Assembly (NCBI GenBank): GCA_965153455.1
Contig: OZ234499.1
Span: 5,838,515-5,902,514 of the forward strand
Direction of reading: 5' to 3'
DNA: 64,000 nt
From: Sphagnum compactum
Taxonomy: Eukaryota; Bryophyta; Sphagnopsida; Sphagnales
This document shows positions 1-14,537 of the stretch, in pieces. The position numbers and the translations under genes were made by a program. Position 1 is the stretch's first letter. Each line of letters opens with the position of its first letter. The notes under the pieces were generated by a model. The model saw nothing but the letters and a program-made list of their open reading frames with translations. It was not told the origin of the DNA and made no database searches.

Positions 1-3000
1 TATGATTTATATATATAATTCAATACGATTTATGACCAAGCTTAGTTCCATCTACATTGCACCTTGTAATTAAAATTAAAATATATGTATTACTACTTTT
101 GTTAGACTAATACACACAATGCACAAGATAAAAGATGTTATTGATTGTTATGTGCAATCAATTAAAATAATAACTTGCCTAAAACACAAGGCTTGACTTA
201 TGTTTTTTAAAGGTTGAAAAACATGTTACAATGATTTCCCAACAATGAACCAATAGAGAGGAAATGGTGATTTTTTTCCCCAACCAAAAGTGAAATGGTA
301 ACAAATGTCATAAGTGAAAGCCATCCTTAGGCTAATTATTGGCAAAATTAGCTCAACCATGCATAAATATGAAGCAACAAACCACTCAAGGTCCAAGGGC
401 CCCTTCATTGGTGGCAGGAGGCAGCCCTAAAATCACCAAAAAAATGAAGATGAAATGAGACCCAAAACAAAAGTAAAAAATGGTTTTAGTGAGTAGCCAA
501 AAACATAGAAGGATAATTAAAGATGTGTGAGCTTCATATACAATTTATAGCCACATTCCTAAAAACAATTGTGGTCCAAACTATGAAAACTACCCCCAAC
601 AATAATCAACTTGCACAAGGTCAAATTTGGCAAACACCCCCTCATAAACCTTATAAGAGTAACAACTAAATTTGTTCATTTTGCATGTTTGTTGTCCCAT
701 GCATCCCTTGGATATGGGTTGTTACCTCATATGTTTTAAACAGCCTAAAATCATAACAAGTTTTTGAGACAAGACTATCCATGTTGGAGGGTTTGTGCTA
801 AGCAAGAATATAAGCATCCTCGTGAAGACTTAAAGAAAATAAATATTTGTAGAATTTGTGGATTGAACATATGTAACATATGTGTTTTGAACATGACGAT
901 ATGGTTAAATGGTCTTTTTAATAATCCCTTCTAGATTCAACAATCAAGTAGGTGAAAACGGGTGAAATTCAATGAAGTAAAATTTTCAATAGTTTTCAAG
1001 TTTTGAGTCCAAAAATGATGACTTCTATATTTGAGTTTACTTTTCGTTTTCCATCTATCATGCATCTTACAAAAACCAATCCACATTTTCCAATGAAAGA
1101 ACGAAAGAATTTCGAATTGTCGTAATCTATTTTGCCAATTCCAAACTTCATAAGTAATGTCATTGTGAATAGTTATCAGGGTTGCTACTTTCAATTCCAA
1201 AATTTGCAATTTCCATTGAGCAACCCCAATAAAATCTAATACTTACTTTTATATCATTATCCACATGTAATTAGAAAATGAAAATTTCAAATGAAAAACA
1301 AAGAATTATGATCAAATAAGGGTTCAAACACTATTGGCTTGAAAGTATATATACGCAAAAAAAAATCATTTCACAACAAAAGAGTGCAACTAGGTGCAAA
1401 TTCGCATCTTGGAGCCAAAAACCATGTCAAATAAATGGTGAAAACTGTAAACTTTTTTACATATGTTTTTTCTTAAGATTTTCAACTTATGTTAATCATT
1501 CCAAGTTTTGTTAAATGACTAATATGAATGTTTAAAAATTCAAATTAAAAATTCATTAAATTAAGTTTTGGGTTTTGGTTTTAGTAAAGGATGTTTGAAC
1601 TTGAACAATATAATGTTAGATGTGATTAATTTTGCAAAAGACTAGGTAATGGACTCTTTAGATAAAAAAAATTTGATGGTAAAAAAATTTAGATGATAAT
1701 AACCTCGTACCCACATTCAAAAAACATTCAGAATTTAAAAGATATGGAATTTGAGATTTAAAAAAAATCAAAATGTATTTATTTATTTATTTTCTAAAAT
1801 CCTTTACCACATGTAAATGGGGTGTAACCATGCATGACATACAAAACAAAATCATAGTTTATCATACAAAAAGTTCAAAAACTTAAAATATTTAGCATAT
1901 TTTGGTATGATTCAAAATTATGATAAATTTTCAAATGTAAAATCTAGTAAAATCTACACACTTTGAAAAAATCATATTTATTTAACAATGATTAACACAA
2001 AACATGTGATCTATTAGGGCAACTTATGTAATTTTAATACCAAATTGCAAAAGATTTCATTCAAAAAAAATTTCATATGAAAAAATGACAAAGGACTAAG
2101 AAATATTCACAATCCGTTTATAGAATAATCTCGTTGGCTCCTATTTGTGTATTTGTACCCAACTTCAAAAAAACTTTAAAATCCTTGGAGAAGACTAAAT
2201 GATGACCAAAAGGAAAATGACACGAAGTATTGTCCAACCTTGCAAGACACGAAAGGTTGAAACCCAGATTGGTGGTCTCCCAAAAAATGGGGCTTCTAGC
2301 CCCCACTGGTGGACTTTCATTTGTACACGACAGAACACACAGTTTGATGTTTCAACCAAACCCATCTTCACAAAAATGAGGCTTCTGGTTCCCATCATTG
2401 GACTTTTAAGGATAACTTCATCTGTCATAACCAATTTTGGCGTCCAAGCACATTTCAAACTTTTCCCCTGGGCAGGAGATGCAGTCATCTGCTGGTTCCA
2501 CTTTTGGTTCTACCAGTGTCACTTGTAATTTGAATCAATGGTGCAGAACACTCTTGCTATTTGAACCTACACTTGGGAACACAGGTTATGCCCTCATGGG
2601 TTATTCTCTGGAACAGGCCCTAGTAGAACCAATTACCACCTACCACAAAAGCATAGTACATAAATAGCTATATTAGACTTCCATAGATTTTGAAGCTATA
2701 TACTTTCCAGTGAGTATCAGGAGCCGAGAAAAGAGACACCAAAGATTGAGACATGGTTGGCCCTGATAGAACTGGTTACCGCCTAACAGAAGCTTGGCCT
2801 ACTGTGCCCATTCCGTAGTAGTTCTGTTGAGAGTCAAATTAGCACTCTTTGCTCAAAACTTTATATCTGCACAGGATCAAGAAAATAGCAGTGTGGTAAC
2901 CAGCTAGGACCATCTGCATCACTTAAAGGTACTTCAAACTTCAGAAAGAGTGAAATGCTCCCAAATAACATTAAAAGTCGAAGAAGCTCCATCTGTTTGT

Positions 3001-3278
3001 TTCACTCACAAAGCCCTACCCTTTTTTGTGAGCTGCTAAGCAAGTAAGAGCTGAAATAAATCTCAATTGTTGCATACCTAGTGACTACAAAAATACAGAA
3101 TGTCAATCTTCGGGCTGCAATACACACATACTGCCATCCAAGGAATACACCCACAGAACTGGAGTATGCATACTCATGACCTTGTCAATTCCTTCATACC
3201 TGTACAGCCAACTTGTAGCCATTTTGTAGAAAATCAAAGAAACCAAACTATGGAGGGAACACCAACTTTAGAAAACAA
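1..3278. other. AT-rich intergenic DNA and probable RPN2 3' UTR; no gene seen
   Basis: Positions 1-2100 are very AT-rich with few CpG and only short chance reading frames. Around 2280-2410 two similar segments (each GGCTTCT..CCCAC/CATC..TGGAC) form a short imperfect duplication. From about 2450 to 3278 base composition resembles the RPN2 introns, so this probably holds the 3' UTR of RPN2. I could not fix a polyadenylation site. Confidence 0.5.
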
Positions 3279-6200
3279 CTATGCTGCCTTCTGTTTTGCT
3301 GATGCATCAGCCAGGTAAGAAAGAATAAAATGGCCCGGAGGCAGTGTGCAGAGCCCCAGAAATCCAAGCACTTTGAGTGTAGTGAACAAGTCCAACTGCA
3401 AGACAGAAGCTAGTCAGCACAGGAAATACTGCAAGGTTGGTCATAAACAGCAATACCAATGCCCACTTGACCTAAATTGCAACAGGCTACCTAACCCACA
3501 CATCACAAATGTTTATGATGTTTATGAGCTACCCTTATACAAAGGTTTAAGTGTGACATTAAGATAACACTCCAGCTTCAGGTTCTGTGACTTATAAGGA
3601 CATGTTGTGAACATTTGGACAAAACATAGCAAGCAGAAACCAAGATGTCCCAGTTTCCGACAGGAGGTAGACTTACTTTTAACCAAAACAGGAAGTAGAG
3701 TACCAAAATGCTGGCAACTGCACCATGGAAGCCAACAGCAGCTGCCCCTGGTAGCCCTGTTGTTGGAAAGAGCTTTATGTTGGCACCCAAATATCCAAGC
3801 TGTTAAGATATCCAGACCAAAGATTAGTTGTTGAAACGATCTTCGGCAGAGATATTCTGAAAGAAAAATAAGACAATATACATTACTACTCCTTGGATGT
3901 TATCTGTTTGTGACACTTACCCCAATGAAAAAGCCAATGAGAGGAAGAAGTGTAAGGGACAGAAAGATGTTTGAGAGGAGTGTTGGAGGCCTCTTCTCAG
4001 GCTGCTGGAAAATGTGGGCTATTTCAGGCTTAGGGCCAATCCTAGCAGTGATCTCCAGTGGAGCTTTAGGTGGCAGGGGTTTGCCTTCAGGAGCTGCTGG
4101 CAAGTCCAAATCTAAGCTTGCCAAAGTCCACACAAAGGAATTTTCCTGTTGAAACATGCCCTCAGTAAGTATACCTCACTCCACTTGATGACCATTGCCT
4201 TCCACATTGAGATCTCTTAATTTTGCTTGTTACTCTTCTTTCAGAAAAACTGCAGAGTGACCTCTTTTTGGATAGCAGATGTGTTTTGGATTAATGCGAC
4301 TTCATAACTCTCAACCAACCATACAACCAGGTGTGATCTAATAACAGAAAAAAGATGTAGCCACTAGAAATCACCAGCATTAATGCACTGTCAAAACAAC
4401 TCAAACAGCATGTACAACAAACACAGGAAAGACATAATGTGAGTACCATTGTCATGTCACCCACAATAAGCACAACATTATATGTTCCAGACAGATACTG
4501 CAGCTTCTCAACAAGCCCTAGAAAATCCTGTAACAATTACAACAGCTGATTTCATTAAACCCAAAAAGATGTCAGTGGCTGTCAGCTACTATCATTTCAT
4601 TAAAAACAGTTTAGAGACTGAAATCTCACAATTCTGTGACTATGATATAGATCATGCCAGACTGGAAGTGGAATTATCAGCCCCGAGATTTGACCTCATA
4701 GCTACAAATCTTGAGGCTACTATCCAGCTAAGACTTGCCATTTAAGCTTTTATGGAACTCCAGTAAACTGGCTTTGAACTCAGAGGTTTTGGCAACAAGT
4801 GCAAGACATACCAGAGTGAGTTGAAAGCCCTTTCCAGAAGATTTGACAAGATATAGATGCTCCACATGGCTCTCATGCACTAGTTTCAAGAAGACCTGCC
4901 CAACACAAACACTGTTTTTCTTCACAAAATACCTTGTGATCAACCATTGATATGGTACAATTGAAAGCTCTAGCTGAAGAGGCCAGATTCTCTGTAGAAA
5001 GAAAACCTGCTGTGGGTTGAAAGGGCTCCCTGAAGGAGATGTAAGCTTCAACGAAAGACGTAGCTTCTGTAAATGATTTGCAGACAAAGTCATATTTTCA
5101 TCCTTCCCATATTCTAACCTGCATATTTGATAAGATGAAGCTTTAGAAAATGAAGCTAAGTTCAGTAGATTCTGTGCATTCATGCACTTGATATCCATGT
5201 AATGTAATAGTGTGGACTCTGTGAAGTTGCCAAATCAGGGTACAGAGTTAGCAGGACCTTACATTTCTAACAAAGCCCATGCTTCCCAATGTTGATCAGC
5301 ATCATGACCATTCAAATGCTCCCTAAAAACTTCATACTTGATAGAAGCAATGAGTCATTACACCCATCACAAATTTTGCTGCTTTACCAAAACACAGAAC
5401 AGAAGCTCTACAGTGGAGAGATATGTTTGAGTGACGTACACAGCTGAAAAGTCAGGGTTGCTAGTATTGCTGTCAAGAATAGCAAGTTGGACATCAGAAA
5501 TGCCAATGGCTGAAATAACAGTGATATCAGATTTGACAGGACCACCAGACGTATAGCTTGAATGCCCCTCTGACTTCACCTGCAGAATCCCATTGTTCAC
5601 ACTTCAAAATTTGTCATGCAAACTTGCCCTCCTCTATCACTACTGATTGCCAGAAATTTATCCAGTGCTAGGAATAAAGACACCATTCCAATGACCCTCT
5701 CCACAATGATCTGATGAGCAGGATGTGACCAGAGAAAAATAGAGACAACCTCGAAATAGGAATCAGCATCCTTGGAATGGATCAAGCTCCTCCAATGTTC
5801 CATTTCCTGTTTGGTAATACAGAACATACCTCCAATCTCAGCTTGTACTTGCCCAAATCGGTGGTGGCTGACAAAAAATGAAAGACATATTTTCCACTAT
5901 TTTCAACATAATTCAAGTTCTGCATCAAATCCCACAGAAAAGGTGACCATGTAAGGCAGACATCCTACATAACTCAGAATCAAAGTGCTTCCTGCAGCAA
6001 CCCCAAAAACTGAGCACAAAGTACAAGAGTGGCAACAACCATAGACCTTCTCAATGCTTCTAAGTCAAAAAGAGATGTATTTATCCTGCACAAGGAGGAG
6101 AACTGCCTACAACCTAACCCATATCATTGCCAATATAATATCTACAGGAAGGTGTGACAAACACATAAGAGCAAACTACTCCATAGTCCCAAGGTAGTCT

Positions 6201-9200
6201 GGTGAACCAGAGCTTTACTCCCAGCATCATTATATTGTATGCATTCATGACTATAAAGTAAATCTAATGTGTTCTTTGCAGGACAACTCAGTACAGGAGG
6301 AAGGAATACCTGAGAAGACCAAACAGGAGGAGCATCAGCACCAATACAGTGGGCAGAAACAAGAGTTACTTTGACTTGTGAAACTGGTTTTCCCAACACT
6401 GTTGTCACAGCAACCTACAAAGCGACCAGCCAGTTACACCCAAAAACGTTATTTGAGATATATATTTGCAAAAGACGTTTGACACCTCAACTTGAAATGT
6501 ACTTCCATCATTACTACCTCAAACAAAAACAATAAGAATCCAAAGATGTGCACAAAAAATTGCCCTCAAACTTCCATTCACTGAGAACATTCAGCTCAAC
6601 CTCTTGTCACAGAACCAAAACACAACATTCAATTTTCTACATAAGTAACCCCAGCAAATGTCTGGAATCGTTAAATGACAATTTAAGTGGTTGTGTACCT
6701 CAAGATCATCATTTGAACTCAGAGACAAAATGGAAGATGTCTGTACAGATACTGGGGCTGCTGGCCTGAAAATCATTAGCCAACCAGTTAGGCTAACAAC
6801 CACTACAGAGAAACTTGCAGCAAAAATCTCTTCCAACTGTGGCTCTCATACACTCTTTAAACATATGTGATCTCATAAAAGCCCTACCTTAGCCAAAATT
6901 CCAATCAGCAAATTACCTGATTTCATCAGCAAATTCCTACAATGATTTGCAGCTGGTGAGACATTTCACGATAGATATCTTCTTGAAATACCTCTGCCCC
7001 CGCATTTTCCTAAACACAATGTAGGCTAAAATATCACAATGCCTACCTATAGTCTTCCAATACACTCAAAGAATCCAGCTGGTAGAAAGCTTCAGCGGCG
7101 CTGAGAGCAAGTCCTGGGGTGAGCAAAAATTTGGCAATTCCAAACACTTTTTCCACCTCAACCTGCCCAACAAAATGTGTATTAGTCAATCCTCAGAGCC
7201 TTTAACTCTTCTGGAAGAATGATTGTGTATTACGGATCCCATAGAACAGCAAACTCTCTAGAATACTGTAACCTTCTGTGAAAAATTCCAGCAGGTGATG
7301 ACAAACAGGCCCACACAGAAGAGACTGAAACAAGATAGTGCATTCTTGATGTCACTAATACCTAACAAACCGTGTCTTTGAGGGAGTGCCATGTGCAGAG
7401 GGTACCTTGAGTTTAGCAGGAAGAACTGCAGCTAAGGCTGCAGATCCACGAAGGACAGCCCATGTTGCTTCAAGAGCACCTCCCCCTCCACTGGATGCAT
7501 CATCCTTGCTTTCTTGAAAATAGATTACACCTTGATCTGCAGGATAAAGCTCACAAATGAGGAACCTAACCAGTCTCCAATGAAAGAAAAGAAACCAACA
7601 AACCTTATGAAGGAGTACAAACTTTCCAGGTTGAAAAGCAGATCAATAATGAAGATGGCATTATTCCAGAAAGACTACTCCTTAACAACATCTTATGTGC
7701 AGATTAAGTACTTCAAACCTTAGGACCATCTGGTCTGCCCAAGCAAAGAAATCTGAGTCAATGAATTCCTAGAAATGGGATAGTCTAGCATTACAAAAGA
7801 TTGAAAGTTACCATGGCTTTCTAGATTGTCAAAAAGCTTAATAGCAGCAGTCTTGATATGTCCAATCTGCAATCCTCTCACAGAAGGGTTCTTAAACTTC
7901 TTTCAACCCCTTGCATCCCATTAACATAATATTCTGCCCGGAATGGAGAACAAGGAATTAATGTCTCTTTCTTCAGGTTTAACTCTATACTCCAACCAAG
8001 TTCAAATAAAAACACAGAGACAAGTGAAGCCATACTCACATCCTCATGAGGGTCTGAGCCAATAACCTCCACAACAGCTGCAGCAATTCCAAATGCAAGT
8101 CCTGAAAACGGAGCCCACATCCTACAGGTGTCAATTGACCTCTTAATTGCATGTGCACAATCCATTACAAATATTTCCAGACTGCCAGACCACATGATAT
8201 GCAATAGCTGTTATAGGGAAACTGAAGAATGTATACAAACCAGCAGCTTTGGCAGAGGACTCAGAGCTGGACTTGGTGTAGTGCCATGTCCCATCAGGTC
8301 CAGCCAACTCCTGCACCAGGCAAGATTTACATGTTGATTCCCTGAGCTCTGGTAAAGTAATCACAGCAGATGACCTCAATCAGGTGACTCTTGCAGAGCA
8401 TGTTGCACAGACCATCTAGTAGTTAAAACATGGATGATTAACAAGAGAAAGCAGAATCTCAGGTCTGTAAATCCAACACAATGCTCCACAATCGATAAAT
8501 TGCATAAAGGACAGCCTACAAATGCATTTGAATTGATATCTAACTTGCTACTGCTCATCAAGACTGGCATTCAATCCAGCTTGACCACCAAAACCAAGGA
8601 CTTTCAGATACTCCAAGACAAACATTGATATTTCATAGAGCACAGGCCGTATTCAGCAGTAGCTTTCATGTTAAAAACATCCGAAGGAAATTTCTCTCTC
8701 CAGAAATGTGCTCATCTAAAATTCAGATTCAAACCTCCCTCTTAGACCAGAAGCTACAAAATCATCCATGGGATGGCTGTGAGTCCTATATCATAATGCA
8801 GATGCTATGCTGTTTACTGTCCGAAGACAAAGTAAATCTACACTTTCACCTAATACTTCACATAAGTTTTTGCAATATTGGCAAAATGAATCCACCACCT
8901 GGACACCTGGGGAGATTGGTCTCCTTTGAACTAGGTCAACAAGATCTCTTTCAAGCAAGCTTGGTACCTTGAGAGAACTGAAGACACCACTTAGCGCATC
9001 ATTGAAAGATGCACTCTTGGAACTCCACCCCTGCTTCTGTAGGACCACAAAATTCAGCTGTCAACAATGAAACACTGCTGTGCCATCCAAAGTTTATCAA
9101 AAAATTTCTTGCCTGTGGAGAGTAACAAAGAACAAGGTGGAGAGATCCAAGTCAACCTGACATGGTTTCCATGCTACAAAATATCTGTGAGATTGCAGAG

Positions 9201-12086
9201 AAAACCCCAAAATAACACCTTGAAGGTAACCACCAGCATATCAGTTCCAGTGAAACTAAAACAAACACAACAACAATGAGTGTGGCCAAACCTTATGAGT
9301 GTCACTCACAAAGTGTCAGACCGTCACATTTGACATTAATAGCAGTGACTAGCTGCCATGACCCCCCATTGACTTCAACAGGCCCCAATGTAACCATTTT
9401 TTTCAACAAACATGCTATAACACTTCAATTGCAGGTGTAAAAAAACCTGTTCAATATGTAAAAACTTAACCTTAAACCCACAGATAAGCGAAGGCATTCA
9501 CCTGAGCTCTCATCCAACATTTTTTCATCAGAGCAATGCACTCAGAATAGCGTATATTGTCATATGGACATCAATATCATTGAGCTCAAAACACTTAGCA
9601 TCTATTGAGCACACATCAACGGACACAACTGCCACTACAATAAACTGCCCCAGGATAGTAGAGTCAAGGCTCTCCCTTGATACTTGTTCATCAGAACCAT
9701 ATAGCCAGCTCTAGAAAACAAGCATACAACCTACTTCTTCACATACAATACTGGAATAAGAGTGGACAACACATGATTCAACATACTCTATCGCAAGGAG
9801 GCATATAAATTTAGGTGCTATATTGTCATGAGCACATCTCAATTATTGAGATTCACATCTCAGTTTCTGTCAAGCAAAGCTTAGAACAAGAACCATCAGA
9901 CAAACCACCACTGACCGTAAAACTGAGACCAAGATAGTAAGGCCAATCTCTGAGTCAATACATGACCATCAGAGCCACCTACTCAGATTTTCAACACCTA
10001 TGCATCATCTTTTCTTTTTAGGAAGGAACTGGAGAAGACACAGTGACTACTCATGACTCAACATACTCCTTGACATGACATTCTACTTTAGACTCTGCCA
10101 AAAACCATACATAGTAGCAGCACAACCACACCTTAAATTATCATCAAATGCCCTTCAAACTCTCATCAAAAGTCCCACCACAAACAGGAACATGGATTGG
10201 CAAATATTGTCACAAAGACTTTTTTTCAGGACTAAGATTTCTATGTTGAAATTGTCTGCCAAAAATAACCTTTACAAGAGATCCACTAGAACTGAGGACC
10301 CTACCTGAGCTCCATCATAATAAACTCTCAGCAACAAAGAATCCCAGCACCAAGATTCACAAAGATTGTGATCAAGCTATGCCAATCAACCCAGTAATCT
10401 CAAAGTCACACACAAAACTCCTACCATGAAATACATGAGCTCAATACAGCATCTGCAATCACAATAACAAAAAGACATTTACCATCCCAGTTGGACTCTA
10501 TATTCAGATTTCAAGTCTCTGAAGCCATATCTGTGACAAGTACAACCAAGTATTTTAATCTGGAATCTCTCATGAGCACCAGGAATTACAAACTAAGAGC
10601 ATTTGCTTAGAAAAATAAACAAAGATAGGACCTACGAGCTCTCATTCATGAATTTTCACCAGAGCCATAGGCTCAGTATAGCGTATATTGTCCTAATGAC
10701 ATCTTAATCATTGAGCTTTTCTTGGTTGTGATCTCAAGGATTTGTTCCAGCAAACATTCAGACATTCTAAAGCTTCTTACCCACAGGAAAACAAAAAATT
10801 AAGATCATGGTACCTTGATAATCGCTATAGTGGCCACAGAGTAGTGTAGCTCAAGAAGAGATTTTGCCTTCTCCACTGCAGCTTGCAAACTGGGCACAAT
10901 GACCTTCAAAATCCAGAACCCTGATGAGCACATGAAACTTGCAAAACACACATTTTCTTATTTCTTGAACACCCACAGTGACAAGAAGGGATCAATATGC
11001 TTACCTTAGCAACCTCTGCTCCATGAGGGCATTGAAGAACTTCTGCAATCCTCACAACATGGAAGGCATCTTCAACAGAGTCATGAGGTGCTTGGACAAG
11101 CCCTACTAGTGAGTCACAAATCTTCTGTGACTCTACATTTGACTGCTCAAGGATTTCGAGTGCCCTCAATGCATGGTAGGTCTCTTGCAAGCTGCAACAC
11201 AACAGCCAACATCGTCATCTTGTTCCAGGCAGATACAACTTTTGTCTACAGCTATGAAATTATCTAGCTATGGGCTTGAACCCAGTTTACGCAGCAGTAT
11301 CACTCTTGAACAACAAGACCTAAACATATATCAAGGAATAAATTGCACCTAATGGTGGCAACAAAAAAAAACCCTAAACCCTTAAGATAATCAAAGTTAA
11401 CCTGCCATAGAAGCCATCTGCATCTGCTGTGAAATACCCTGCCACAGCTTCTCTGTCAGCATCACTCAATGGCTGCAACCCATTGCTTGCACAAGTTGTT
11501 TGGCTTACAACAGCAAACAACCACCCTAGTAACAGCAATCTCAACCCTGTAGGCAAATCAAACAATTAGCCCAGGTTTGTGGACTCACACTGAAGATCTT
11601 GACAACAGAAATGAATTTCCTGGTCTCACACATCCTGTCCAGTATTAACAGGCAATTGCTCAGATCTAGGGCAGAAACCCTAATTAACACACAGAAAACA
11701 ATATATCAGAAATGCAGCTCATCCAAATAGCATAGATATTTTCGGAAACGGATTCAAAGATTATAGAGGAAATTTCCAACAATCCTTAGAGAAAACAATG
11801 GAGGCGAAAAAACAGATCCTCACCCAAATTCACTCTCTGAAAAGGGAATCGAAAAAACACATTTGAAGGAAATGGATCTCACGAGAGCAACAACAAGCAG
11901 CAGAAGATCACGCGATGGTCGATAGGAGATCAAGGAGAAGACCTAAAACACAGCTACAGTCCAAGCAATTGCGCTGAAAGGGGGGAAAGCAACTGCAGTT
12001 GCCACAAGAAGAGAAAGACGAACGAGGTGGCTAGAAAACTTACAGGCGAGGGGCAGCCGGGACGCGCCAGAAGCGGTGTTTGCCAT
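3279..12086 (-). CDS. RPN2: Ribophorin II / OST subunit RPN2 (SWP1), 20 coding exons
   Basis: Non-catalytic subunit of the ER oligosaccharyltransferase, which moves the lipid-linked glycan to asparagines of nascent proteins. Exons (minus order, high-low): 12086-12044, 11546-11402, 11191-11005, 10903-10814, 9036-8968, 8310-8241, 8101-8040, 7866-7812, 7536-7406, 7162-7047, 6765-6699, 6414-6310, 5919-5830, 5579-5440, 5118-5007, 4895-4812, 4527-4447, 4145-3921, 3799-3677, 3395-3279. All introns are GT-AG and the sum is 2112 nt (703 aa plus stop), near the ~690 aa I recall for plant RPN2. Residues 1-35 form a signal peptide with a Leu-rich core, cut probably after CAS. Conserved blocks include SANHLQKLRLS in exon 15, HESHVEHLYLVK in exon 16 and GPKPEIAHIF in exon 18. 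Three membrane segments lie near residues 605-624, 643-664 and 672-694. The tail KQKAA fits the KxKxx ER-retrieval pattern. Family identity comes from remembered homology, not a search; exon limits are my reading of the sequence. Confidence 0.95.
9037..10813 (-). repeat. RPN2 intron 4 (1.8 kb) with degenerate internal repeats
   Basis: This is the largest RPN2 intron. A block containing GCGTATATTG, then a GACATC-like stretch and ATCATTGAGCT, occurs near 9549-9593 and again near 10680-10718. A weaker third copy lies near 9818-9850. No coding exon could be placed here, because exons 4 and 5 join in phase without one. Confidence 0.5.
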
Positions 12087-12180
12087 CGTCGCTGCTCGAG
12101 GGCGTCGAGTCTCTCTCCTGCCCTCTTTCCCGTCCTCCCTTCCCCCCCTTCCCTGGTTTAAACCCTAGCCCTAACTTCAT
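12087..12180 (-). promoter_or_regulatory. RPN2 5' leader/promoter-proximal region with telo-box
   Basis: Just upstream of the RPN2 start the DNA turns GC-rich and strongly purine-biased on the gene strand (CT-rich on the plus strand, 12107-12152). AAACCCTAGCCCTAA at 12160-12174 resembles the plant telo-box seen upstream of many translation and growth genes. No TATA box or transcription start can be fixed from sequence alone. Confidence 0.4.
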
Positions 12181-12538
12181 CCACATATCAACATATCATC
12201 CACAATTCCAAGTGGGATCTCATCCAAGGGTAGGCCTACCATTGGCCTCCCTGTACGCTAGTGCCCTCTTTGAGAGAGCAAGTGTGGGAATGGAACTTGA
12301 GTTGGGCATGTATATTTTAGTGACAAGAATTTTGAAGAATTGGCAAATGGGTGGTTTTCTATAAGGCTTCTTATTGATTTTGCATGATGCTTCATATGGT
12401 CATCCTTGGACAATTGGAGAACATTTTCAAGTATAACTACTACCTCATTTTTCAAGTCTAACTATCTCAGTTTTTTTTCTAATAATTATCTTTTATCCTT
12501 ATCACTATCTCATTCCTTTCTTAATGATTTCTTTTTAT

Positions 12539-12749
12539 GGTGCATTCACACTTGATGTTAAGTGAGAGCTAAATGAAAATCTAGATGGCATCCTAGGTGG
12601 CACCCAATGTTAAATGGGTGATAGCTTAATGTTAAGTGAATAGTATCTTTAACATAAAAGTTTCGTGGTAGTAGGTGTAAGTCCTAAATGACTAGCATGG
12701 TGTCACGAGACTTAACACTAGAGTCCTTAAAACCAAGTGTGAATGCACC
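12539..12749 (+). mobile_element. MITE, copy 1 (211 bp)
   Basis: The ends are a perfect inverted pair: GGTGCATTCACACTTG at the left and CAAGTGTGAATGCACC at the right. The 9 bases on each side (TCTTTTTAT and TTTCTTTAT) match at 7 of 9, which hints at a 9-bp target duplication as in Mutator-like elements, but this is weak. It has no coding capacity. A second copy lies in the opposite orientation at 14538-14754. Confidence 0.85.
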
Positions 12750-14537
12750 TTTCTTTATAACTATTTCACCCCTTTCTCTACTCATAACATAGATATGAAG
12801 AAATAAATTAACATGTGCCTTTTCATCTCCATGCTTATTCCCTTTCTTATGTTCCTACTTACCATTTGCATTTTTCTGGTTTTTTTGCGGTTCATTGTTA
12901 AACTAACTCGATGTTTTCCATAGTCATCATTTTGACTTTAATGGAGAAAGCAAAGAAAGCGAGCATGGAATATGCATGTACAAAGGGTATTGTACTTATT
13001 TTCTCACAAAAATGAAGGTATTGCACCCCCCATTGTCATTAAAACTTATGATATTTCAATTGGAACAAGGACATTACATATTATTCCCTATATAGAACTT
13101 TACATCCCCAAATAAAATGTATACAATATTCTATAAATGTATTTTCATAATATATATTCTACTATAATGTAAATGTAATTGGCAACATATAAACATGCAA
13201 ACAATGTACGACTAATGTAAAAAACTTGAACATGCATGATGTACATTCACAATTACGTGCAACCATTTACGCTTACATGCACAATAGTGGTAACATGTTT
13301 TACAACTAATCCCCATGTGGACGAAAACATAGTTAAGGGAATTATTTGGACTATCACAACTATACACAAGAAAGATTATAAATGAATTTAAAATGTAAAT
13401 CCATATTCAATGTTAAAATAAAGTCATTTAAAAAAATCCACGTTGTAATTTAGATTTTAGTGAGAATCATATTGAAACTACGAACGAGTTTTAAGAAAAA
13501 GGTGGCCTCACAATGAACTTTTGAAATGGTGACATATATAGATTTTGTCACATATATAGAATAAAAATTTGTGGATTCAGAAAATATATCATAGTAATGT
13601 TAATAAAAACTAGAAAATAATCTACTGTCAAATGAGAAATTTAAGAATAAGATGCATTGAAATTTTCCAATACAAGAAATTATGACTTTAAAAAATAAAA
13701 ATGTCACAATTTTTATCCGTATATATAACATGTATAATGAACAACAAAGAGGATGGTCACCCATCACAAGGCACAGTATTAATGGTACTATAAAAGGATA
13801 TATGGGCATGTCAGTTACTTTTACACTGGTTGAACTAGCAGTATCACTAGCAGGCTGGCTTTCCACATGTAGGGTGAAGCAATCCAAGGTTTTTCTCTTT
13901 GTACTTGAAAGCACTTACTTACTTGATGCTTTTGTCAATTGAATGGACCTTCCACCATTGGCATGCAAACCTTTATTTTATTTATTTATTTATTTATTTC
14001 TGCCATTTGCATTAAAAAAAAACCTTTTGCTAGGGAAGGCACTTGGGTATAGATAAGCCTTCCCCTCTACACACTTACAACTTCAAATTTTAGCATACCT
14101 ATTCATTACACACACACTTAAAAAGTAGACATTGGCTTTCTTTGTTTCCTCTTTGCTATGGATTCATAAACATTTTGTGTAGGGTTACACACTAAGGCTG
14201 GGCCGTTAACTTGCATTGAACCCAACTCAGGATATTAGATGGGTACCGGATGGGTATCACAAATTATTAAAAAATTAACATGGGCATTTCAAAAAGCAAG
14301 ACATGCCTCCGAAGAAGGCAAGCAGTTCACTCTCCTCAAAATGCCTTGCTTGCTGCTGATGCCCGATTATGGCATGTAAGGCACCCTCCATTTACATTGA
14401 CACAAAGTGCGAAGGGTTTGCCGTCAATGTAACGGCTTTGAAACAACTTAAGGAGTGTCCCAATTAACAGGTTCAACCTATGGCCCTGCCAAAACTGCTG
14501 CTAGGCTACTTCCTGGCAACCACAAAAGTGATATAAA
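12750..14537. other. Intergenic, AT-rich; (ATTT)n microsatellite
   Basis: No gene seen. An (ATTT)n tract spans about 13971-13999. Frames of ~90-104 codons on both strands near 13600-13940 have no recognisable motifs and are taken as chance. Confidence 0.5.

Noticed and set aside
4728-5198. 156-codon minus-strand open frame
   Set aside because: It is RPN2 exons 15 and 16 read through an intron that lacks an in-frame stop. The family-like residues stop at the splice sites.
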